A stretch of DNA of 6,877 nt from JBFHES01 sp041584015 (GTDB taxonomy: Bacteria; Bacteroidota; Bacteroidia; Bacteroidales; M50B96): positions 1 through 6,877 of the forward strand of contig JBFHES010000248.1 of NCBI GenBank assembly GCA_041584015.1. The letters run 5' to 3'. Within the stretch, counting starts at the first letter, position 1; every line of letters begins with the position of its first letter. The translations under genes were made by a program, and so were the position numbers. Shown one piece after another: positions 1 through 4,707 of this stretch. The notes under the pieces are model-generated. The model saw only the letters and a program-made list of their open reading frames with translations, was not told where the DNA came from and ran no database searches.

Positions 1-296
1 ACTGAAAGTAACAATGGGAAAGAACCATCTTTTGCATCGAATTGAGCATTCATTGCAGCTTCTGTATCTTTAACAGCTGCTTCAACCTGATCTTTTATAG
101 TTGCAACTACAGCATCTTTTCCGCGTAAGTTGTAGTCGGTACAAACTTCAGTTGTGATTGTAAAACCAGCAGGAACTGGTACACCAATCAAGTTCATTTC
201 GGCAAGGTTAGCACCTTTACCACCTAGTAGGTTTTTCATATCCGCTTTACCTTCTGCTTTACCAGCACCGAAGGTGTAAACAAACTTTTCAGCCAT
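1..296 (-). CDS. ppdK: Pyruvate, phosphate dikinase, N-terminal fragment (cut by window edge)
   Basis: The 98 complete codons visible here match the start of pyruvate, phosphate dikinase, which interconverts pyruvate, ATP and phosphate with phosphoenolpyruvate, AMP and pyrophosphate in the cytoplasm. The protein opens MAEKFVYTFGAGKAEGKADM. This is followed by the family's nucleotide-binding signature LLGGKGANLAEM (residues 23-34) and VPVPAGFTITTEVC (39-52), both typical of the ATP-grasp domain. The fragment ends at FPLLLS, just where the family continues with a VRSGA-type motif. Family members are about 870-900 residues, so roughly 90 percent lies beyond the left edge, including the phosphohistidine and PEP-binding domains. 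The ATG at 294-296 fits the usual family N-terminus. There is no strong Shine-Dalgarno sequence, as is common in Bacteroidota. A TAnnTTTG promoter element lies about 75 bases upstream, and the 361-base gap suggests its own transcription unit. PEP synthase has a different N-terminus, so it is unlikely. Confidence 0.95.
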   Translation of the reverse strand, partial: MAEKFVYTFGAGKAEGKADMKNLLGGKGANLAEMNLIGVPVPAGFTITTEVCTDYNLRGKDAVVATIKDQVEAAVKDTEAAMNAQFDAKDGSFPLLLS

Positions 297-370
297 ATTC
301 TTATATTTTTAATGAATATATTATCTATCTGTATCTTTATTAGCTATTTAGAAAAAAGCCAAATAAGTCG

Positions 371-378
371 CAAATTTA
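371..378 (-). promoter_or_regulatory. Bacteroidota-type -7 element for ppdK
   Basis: On the minus strand this reads TAAATTTG, an exact match to the Bacteroidota sigma-ABfr -7 consensus TAnnTTTG. Transcription would begin roughly at 362-367, giving ppdK an untranslated leader of about 65-70 bases. The -33 position is not a clear TTTG. The expected spacing holds only a T7 tract (minus-strand bases 400-394), and a TTG lies too far upstream. The position ahead of a highly expressed metabolic gene supports the call, but the motif is short and the region is AT-rich. Confidence 0.5.
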
Positions 379-454
379 GCATTTTTTACGGTGAAAAAAA
401 TATGTTTTTGCAACATAAGAGTACTTGTAATCACTATGAATATTGATCTTGCCC

Positions 455-472
455 TTGCATGATGTGATGCAA
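455..472. repeat. Perfect 6-bp inverted repeat, possible operator
   Basis: TTGCAT and ATGCAA arms flank a six-base spacer (GATGTG). The site lies about 90-105 bases upstream of the predicted ppdK transcription start, where an activator dimer could bind. The two-fold symmetry with half-sites about one helical turn apart is what a helix-turn-helix dimer would use, but the arms are short enough to occur by chance. No known regulator consensus was recognised. Confidence 0.25.
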
Positions 473-657
473 ACGGTTTCGAAGAGATTGATGTGAAATA
501 AGAATTAATTGTTCTGTACAAAAAACCAATCTCAACAGTTCTTCTTCCTAATAGGTGAGTGCTAATTCTATAAAAGACCTCTAAAAAAAATCACATTCAT
601 GAGAGAAGCACCATAGACACTATTGCCTAAGCATTTATTGTTTCTATTGGAATGGGA

Positions 658-1425
658 TTATAAAGTCTTCTTATGAATAATTGTCGCCGCTGCCTGCGCC
701 GTTGGCATAATAACCATATCGTTAATGTTTACGCTTGCCGGGCGGGTAATCACAAACATGGCGGCTTCGGCAATGTCATTTGCGTAAAGCGGGGTAAAGC
801 CAACATACACATTGTCAGCTTTCTCCTGATCACCCTTAAAGCGAACCACAGAGAATTCTGTATCAACGGCTCCCGGATGGATAGCGGTAACTTTAATGGC
901 ATGTTGCACCAAATCAATGCGCATGCCTCGCGTAATGGCATCAACGGCATGCTTTGTTCCGCAATAAACGTTTCCGTTTGGGTAAACTTCTTTCCCTGCG
1001 ATGGAGCCAATATTGATGATATGTCCACCTTCGCCGCGCTCAATCATCATAGGAGATATTTTACGGGTTACATAAAGTAGTCCTTTAATATTTGTGTCGA
1101 TCATTCGTTCCCAATCATCAACCACCCCTTCCTGAATTGAATTTAAGCCAACAGCCAAACCTGCATTATTAACGAGCACATCAATGGCTTTCCACTTTTT
1201 TGGCAAACTATCAATTGCTTCATCAACTTCGGTTTTATTACGTACATCAAAAACCAATGGCAATACCTGCACTTTGTATTTTTCCATTAACTCACCAGCC
1301 AGCTTATGCAGACGATCTACACGGCGACCTGTAACAATTAAATCATATTTACTCTCTGCTAGTTTTATGGCGATAGCTTCACCTATTCCGGCTGTTGACC
1401 CGGTAACCAATGCTATTTTTGACAT
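658..1425 (-). CDS. ydfG: YdfG-like NADP-dependent short-chain dehydrogenase
   Basis: This 255-residue protein is a complete classical short-chain dehydrogenase/reductase with a Rossmann fold, expected to be cytosolic. The cofactor loop TGSTAGIG is at residues 8-15. TGRR at 32-35 places arginines after strand beta-2, which favours NADP over NAD. DVR (60-62), NNAG (86-89) and the catalytic set Asn112, Ser141, Tyr154 and Lys158 are all present. The C-terminal half, including RFKGD, the VNIN stretch and the MMPT-like MPTAQ, closely follows E. coli YdfG. That enzyme oxidises L-allo-threonine, serine and other 3-hydroxy acids and reduces malonic semialdehyde. The exact substrate here is inferred from similarity only. 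The ATG at 1423-1425 is six codons before the glycine-rich loop, as usual for the family. It follows the alkaline-phosphatase-like gene by 63 bases on the same strand, so cotranscription is likely, and no separate promoter was recognised. Nothing in its sequence links it to fluoride or phosphate. Confidence 0.9.
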   Translation of the reverse strand: MSKIALVTGSTAGIGEAIAIKLAESKYDLIVTGRRVDRLHKLAGELMEKYKVQVLPLVFDVRNKTEVDEAIDSLPKKWKAIDVLVNNAGLAVGLNSIQEGVVDDWERMIDTNIKGLLYVTRKISPMMIERGEGGHIINIGSIAGKEVYPNGNVYCGTKHAVDAITRGMRIDLVQHAIKVTAIHPGAVDTEFSVVRFKGDQEKADNVYVGFTPLYANDIAEAAMFVITRPASVNINDMVIMPTAQAAATIIHKKTL

Positions 1426-1488
1426 GCTTTGTAATTTTTGGTAAAAGTAGAAAAGCTTTGCTGAAAATGTGCTGTTTTAAATCACAAC

Positions 1489-3126
1489 TTATTCTACCAA
1501 TTCCAATATCACTTGTCCCTCACATCCGGCAGGTTTGTTAATTTTAAGAAAACTGGAAATAGTTGGTGCGATATCAAAGATTGAAACCTTACGGTTGATA
1601 GTAGCTCGCTTAATTTTCCAACCATACCAAACCAATGGAACCGATGCAGCCAATCCTGTTTTACCATTAAGCTGATTGCCATTCTTTTCTACCCATCCAG
1701 GTTGAAGCTGTATAAATACATCTCCTGAATGCCTGTAATGAAAAGAATTCTGCATTAAGGACATTAGCCCTTCGGTATATTCTGATGTTTGTAAATCGAT
1801 TGCGGCAACCGCTCTTTGCACACCATTCAGCTCCATCATAAACAAGGACACTTTTCGTTGTACCGCTGCCAAATCCAGGTTCGAATCATCAATAAGCTCA
1901 CGATTTAAATACACTTGCTGGTTATGCATTTCAAGCACCCAGTCGCCGGCACCAAAAATTGCATTCATATAGGCTTTCAGTAACACCTTTGCTTTATCTA
2001 CCTGAAAATAATCTGCCGGAATATTGTTGTCCTGCAAGTACTCAATATTTGGCAATCCATAAGAGCTAGATGTAACATACACAAGCACATTCTGCTTCCC
2101 AAGCTGCTCTTCAATGTATTCCAAAAAATGCTCCAGTTCTTTATCAAACCTCAAAAAGGCATCTTCCATCTCTACGGATTTCTGCCCAAATAAATCTTCA
2201 ATTTTTGCAAAAGACGAAAAGTTTACAAACAATACGTCGGTTTCATCATCAGCTCCCAGTTGCTCGCTCTCAATGGTTTCAAGAAAAAAGTCTTTAGAAA
2301 AAGTATTGCCGTATGGAGTTGAGAAAAGTTGCTCATAAGGCATCTCCTTGGTTTTTAATTTTTCGGGTAAATACGGAAACTCCGAACCTGCCTTTTTAAA
2401 TCCTTTTTCATATTTGTTTTTATCCGGCAGACTCTCTTTGTATGCCTCCAGCGGCAATAAGGTTTTCCACTCTTTGGTCATGTATAACTCGGGCAGTAAT
2501 TTCGCATTAAATGCCTTTAACCATTGTGGCAACTCCTCCATGTAATAATTATTACTCACCCAATTCCCCTTGGCAGGATCGAACCAATAGGCTGCATCGG
2601 CAGCATGACCAGCTGCTAAAATGGCACTTTCATAATCAGAGGCAATACTTATTACTTTTGATCCCGATGTTTTAGATAATTTCAACTCATCAGTAAAAGT
2701 TGACGTAAGCATATTTCGAGGCGATACTTTTCCTGAATAGGCGCCGTTGCCAACCAGCTTCATTTTCTTATCATACAGACATTCTACAATTTCATCGGAA
2801 TATCTATCGTACCAGGTATCTGATACAATGCCATGAATTGCAGGAGAACTACCTGTTACTATTGAAGCATTTCCGGCTGCCGCTTGGGCCAATAAATAAT
2901 CGAGCGTTGCATTTTTGCAAAAACTTCCCTGGGTAAGCAGCTTACGAAAGCCATCTTCTCCAAACTTATCCCAGTACCTGTTTAGATAGTCATGTCGGAG
3001 ATCTTCAATAACAATTCCGATTACTAACTTGGGTTTCTCAGGTGCTATGCGCGTTTGAGCAACTAATAGATTTGACGAAAGCACTACAAGTATTGCCACT
3101 AAAGCGCTGCTAATATATTTAATCAT
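1489..3126 (-). CDS. Secreted PafA-like alkaline phosphatase superfamily protein, probable pseudoenzyme
   Basis: This intact 545-residue protein belongs to the PafA-like branch of the type I phosphodiesterase/alkaline phosphatase superfamily and has the length of PafA (about 546). Residues 1-23 form a Sec signal peptide ending LLVA before Gln24, with no lipobox cysteine, so a periplasmic or exported protein is expected. Family landmarks retained include KLVIGIVIEDLRHDYL (33-48), TGSSPAIHGI (91-100), SPRN (135-138), AAGH (171-174), PYGNTF (271-276), HSGD (466-469), VPLVWYGW (496-503) and FDIAPTISSFLKI (517-529). Aligned by eye to PafA as I remember it, the active-site positions are replaced: metal Asp38 to Glu41, nucleophile Thr79 to Ala82, Asn100 to Asp103, Lys162 to Asp164, Arg164 to Glu166, Asp305 to Ala307, His309 to Asp311, Asp352/His353 to Ser353/Ser354, and His486 to a non-histidine near 485-487. 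Phosphatase activity is therefore not expected; a binding or structural role is inferred. The start lies nine bases after the crcB stop, which implies translational coupling. Fold confidence is high; inactivity is inferred from a manual alignment. Confidence 0.85.
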   Translation of the reverse strand: MIKYISSALVAILVVLSSNLLVAQTRIAPEKPKLVIGIVIEDLRHDYLNRYWDKFGEDGFRKLLTQGSFCKNATLDYLLAQAAAGNASIVTGSSPAIHGIVSDTWYDRYSDEIVECLYDKKMKLVGNGAYSGKVSPRNMLTSTFTDELKLSKTSGSKVISIASDYESAILAAGHAADAAYWFDPAKGNWVSNNYYMEELPQWLKAFNAKLLPELYMTKEWKTLLPLEAYKESLPDKNKYEKGFKKAGSEFPYLPEKLKTKEMPYEQLFSTPYGNTFSKDFFLETIESEQLGADDETDVLFVNFSSFAKIEDLFGQKSVEMEDAFLRFDKELEHFLEYIEEQLGKQNVLVYVTSSSYGLPNIEYLQDNNIPADYFQVDKAKVLLKAYMNAIFGAGDWVLEMHNQQVYLNRELIDDSNLDLAAVQRKVSLFMMELNGVQRAVAAIDLQTSEYTEGLMSLMQNSFHYRHSGDVFIQLQPGWVEKNGNQLNGKTGLAASVPLVWYGWKIKRATINRKVSIFDIAPTISSFLKINKPAGCEGQVILELVE

Positions 3127-3135
3127 GATTTGCTT

Positions 3136-3504
3136 CTATTTAATGTTTCGAGCCATTACGAACAGCATTCCAACTATCAACCCAAAACTTATGACGATAT
3201 TGCCAATTGCGTACATATAATTACCATTTCTAAGCAACTCGAAGGTTTCGTAGCTAAAGGTTGAAAACGTACTAAAACCACCACAAAAGCCTACTACTAT
3301 CATTGCTTTAACGGTGCTTGGCATTTGCAATTTTTCACTTGCAAAAAATAAAACAACACCTAGTATTAGGGTACTAATGAAATTACTTGCTAAGGTTGCC
3401 ATTGGATTAATATGCTGAAAATTTCCGGTAATTAATTTCGACATGCCATAGCGGGTAACACTACCAAGTCCACCTCCAATGAATATTGCAATAAAAATGT
3501 TCAT
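3136..3504 (-). CDS. crcB: Fluoride channel CrcB/FluC
   Basis: This 122-residue inner-membrane protein is a FluC channel. Such channels assemble as antiparallel (dual-topology) homodimers and let fluoride leak out of the cytoplasm. Four hydrophobic helices are evident. Hallmarks are GGGLGSVTRYGMS (residues 10-22), the pore asparagine in ASNF (Asn41), and the signature GFCGGFSTFSTFS (72-84). The signature contains the two box phenylalanines (Phe80 and Phe83) and the region around the central sodium site. All expected functional residues seem to be present. I chose the ATG at 3502-3504 rather than the in-frame ATG at 3541-3543 because FluC proteins normally begin just before the GGxxG motif, and because a promoter-like element lies between the two ATGs. 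The longer form would add only 13 unconserved residues. The next gene, a secreted phosphatase-like protein, starts nine bases after the TAG stop. No fluoride riboswitch was recognised upstream. Confidence 0.95.
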   Translation of the reverse strand: MNIFIAIFIGGGLGSVTRYGMSKLITGNFQHINPMATLASNFISTLILGVVLFFASEKLQMPSTVKAMIVVGFCGGFSTFSTFSYETFELLRNGNYMYAIGNIVISFGLIVGMLFVMARNIK

Positions 3505-3518
3505 TCTAAAAATTTTGA

Positions 3519-3552
3519 CAAATATAGTTAGTTCTGTAAGCATTTAGTACAA
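3519..3552 (-). promoter_or_regulatory. Bacteroidota-type promoter for the crcB operon
   Basis: On the minus strand TATATTTG (3519-3526) matches the TAnnTTTG -7 consensus exactly, and a TTG at 3550-3552 sits 23 bases further upstream as a candidate -33 element. The predicted start of transcription, around 3511-3514, lies only about 7-10 bases before the crcB ATG, so the leader would be very short. This supports the shorter crcB start and leaves no room for a leader riboswitch if this is the main promoter. Confidence 0.5.
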
Positions 3553-3845
3553 GCAAATTAATTACAAAGCATTCGCCTGCGCAGATAAGAGTTGGATGAA
3601 AAAAAGGAGGAAGAAATTTAGACCTTATCAAGGGGATGGGGGAGATGAATATCGTTGTCTTATGAAGGGATTCAGATTTCAAGACAATCAATGGGCAAAG
3701 GCTAGGTTATGAAAAATTCATAATTCAAAGATCTAAATTTCTGAGACGAATCTACAACTTTGATTTGGTTCCTATTTGCTCGGATATGTGAATGGCATTC
3801 CTGAGCATATACGTGGATCGCACTATTTTATATGCGGTAAACTTG

Positions 3846-3860
3846 AACCATTCAATGGTT
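3846..3860. repeat. Near-continuous 7-bp inverted repeat followed by a T7 run
   Basis: AACCATT and AATGGTT face each other around a single C. As RNA this would form a five-pair stem with a five-base loop. On the plus strand a T7 run begins six bases later (3866-3872), giving a weak terminator-like arrangement, but there is no plus-strand gene for it to end. It may instead be a dimeric protein-binding site. Confidence 0.3.
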
Positions 3861-3884
3861 GTTGATTTTTTTACATATTTTAAC

Positions 3885-3916
3885 AAAAAACCAACTCATT
3901 GTTGTTTATACAACAA
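3885..3916 (-). terminator. Possible AT-rich terminator of the two-component operon
   Basis: Read on the minus strand, about 40 bases after the response regulator stop, a hairpin with seven-base arms (TTGTTGT and ACAACAA, four-base loop, 3899-3916) is followed eight bases later by a T6 tract (3890-3885). An alternative smaller stem, CAAC-AATGA-GTTG, sits closer to the T tract. The stems are AT-rich, so termination strength is uncertain. The location between two separate transcription units is the main support. Confidence 0.35.
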
Positions 3917-3932
3917 ACTCTCAAGCCGAGTT

Positions 3933-3960
3933 CATTGCAATGGATGAATAGTTAGCTAAC
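3933..3960. repeat. Two adjacent 10-bp perfect palindromes at the 3' end of the response regulator gene
   Basis: CATTGCAATG (3933-3942) and GTTAGCTAAC (3951-3960) are both perfect 10-base palindromes whose centres are 18 bases apart. The second includes the TAG stop codon (3956-3958) of the regulator gene. They could bind a dimeric regulator or contribute to the RNA 3' end. Chance is also possible in AT-rich DNA. Confidence 0.35.
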
Positions 3961-4702
3961 TATATCTTGCTGTCATGTGCATTAGAAACTCTTCCTTGTT
4001 TCTTCTGGAAACTGGAATTTTATAACCACCTACTAACTCTGCATACGACTCGCTGCTGCTAAATCTAAGAATGTGATCTAAATTGAGCAACCATGAATTA
4101 TGACATCTAAAAAATACTTTAAGATCTAAGGCTTCCTGCAGCTCCTTTAATTTTTTGGAAGTTGTAATCTTTCGATCTTTGGTATAGATGATTGAATAAT
4201 TCCCTTCCGCCTTGATACAATAAATATCGCTATGATTAATAAAGTCGGTACCTTCAATGTGATTAACAATTAATTTCTTGGTCGCTTTACCTTCATAAAA
4301 TTCAAAAAATGCCTGCAGGTTTTTTACCGACTTTTTCATATTGTGCGTTTGCGAAACACGTCCCACAGCGCTAACCAAATCCTGAATATTAATAGGCTTT
4401 AAGATATAATCAACGGCATTTACTTTAAAAGCTTCAATGGCATGATCATTAAAAGCTGTAACGAATATAACCGCAAAATCTCGTTGCGGAATTGTTTTCA
4501 GCAGCTCGATACCGTTAAGACCCGGCATGGCAATATCTAAAAACACCAAATCAGGTTTGTTATCATTAATAAGCTGTATACCGTCATATGGCGATGTAGA
4601 TTTACCAACCACCACTACGTTCTTACAGTAATCATTCAGAATTATTTCAATAGATGAAATTGCCGCTGGCTCGTCGTCGATAATTATTGCTCGTAAATTC
4701 AT
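3956..4702 (-). CDS. LytTR-family response regulator
   Basis: This 248-residue protein is a complete two-component transcriptional regulator acting in the cytoplasm on DNA. The receiver domain (about residues 3-120) has the acidic pair Asp9-Asp10, phosphoacceptor Asp56 in LVFLDIAMPGLNG, Thr82 and Lys102 followed by Pro, so phosphorylation should work normally. After a linker, the LytTR DNA-binding domain (about 142-245) shows IYCIKAEGNYS, the FFRCHNSWLLNLDHI block (198-212, with the family's usual NLDHI) and IPVSRRNKEEF (229-239). The ATG at 4700-4702 gives the standard N-terminus. It starts five bases after the stop of the sensor kinase gene, so the two are almost certainly cotranscribed and form a cognate pair. 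Its target genes cannot be read from this window. No direct-repeat LytTR binding site was recognised upstream of crcB or ppdK. Confidence 0.95.
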   Translation of the reverse strand: MNLRAIIIDDEPAAISSIEIILNDYCKNVVVVGKSTSPYDGIQLINDNKPDLVFLDIAMPGLNGIELLKTIPQRDFAVIFVTAFNDHAIEAFKVNAVDYILKPINIQDLVSAVGRVSQTHNMKKSVKNLQAFFEFYEGKATKKLIVNHIEGTDFINHSDIYCIKAEGNYSIIYTKDRKITTSKKLKELQEALDLKVFFRCHNSWLLNLDHILRFSSSESYAELVGGYKIPVSRRNKEEFLMHMTARYS

Positions 4703-4707
4703 ATTCT

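Larger units (their letters stand above)
297..657. other. Intergenic region between ydfG-like gene and ppdK
   Basis: There is no convincing coding sequence in this 361-base stretch; the longest ATG-started frames I checked are only a few codons. It contains the ppdK promoter element and the TTGCAT/ATGCAA inverted repeat. There is an eight-base T run on the minus strand (583-590), about 70 bases past the end of the dehydrogenase gene, but no stable GC-rich stem precedes it. A clear intrinsic terminator for the upstream operon is therefore not visible. A sequence at 518-534 (ACAAAAAACCAATCTCA) closely resembles one at 3883-3898 downstream of the response regulator gene. Confidence 0.6.
3505..3955. 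other. Gene-poor intergenic region between the two-component operon and crcB
   Basis: No convincing gene is seen in these 451 bases. The region contains the crcB promoter, several inverted repeats and a possible terminator at its right end. Between about 3596 and 3660 the plus strand is strongly purine-rich, with AAGGAGG and the runs GGGG and GGGGG. A 38-codon ATG-started frame crosses it at 3596-3712 on the plus strand (lysine/arginine-rich start, tryptophan near the end), but nothing supports its translation. A six-base inverted pair, GCATAT (3805-3810) and ATATGC (3830-3835), is also present. For an organism with compact operons this is a long gap, so an unrecognised regulatory RNA or a decayed gene is possible. 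Confidence 0.5.

Noticed and set aside
583..590. T8 run on the minus strand after the dehydrogenase gene as an intrinsic terminator
   Set aside because: No stem of more than about three pairs precedes it, so it does not have terminator form.
673..1080. Long plus-strand frame inside the dehydrogenase gene
   Set aside because: It is the antisense of a clear short-chain dehydrogenase, has no family resemblance, and runs against every other gene in the window.
3505..3543. Longer N-terminus for CrcB from the ATG at 3541-3543
   Set aside because: The extra 13 residues are unlike FluC N-termini, and the best promoter element lies within this segment.
3633..3660. Plus-strand GGGGATGGGGGAGATG resembling the start of a fluoride riboswitch
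   Set aside because: It lies on the strand opposite to crcB, and the remaining conserved blocks of that riboswitch were not found after it.
3506..3691. A 61-codon minus-strand frame overlapping the crcB promoter and start
   Set aside because: Its product resembles no known family, it overlaps the start of crcB in another frame, and it contains the likely crcB promoter.
3596..3712. A 38-codon plus-strand frame with a basic N-terminus in the crcB upstream region
   Set aside because: No recognisable family, no strong ribosome binding site placed before its ATG, and no neighbouring plus-strand genes. It is kept only as a possibility in the intergenic entry.
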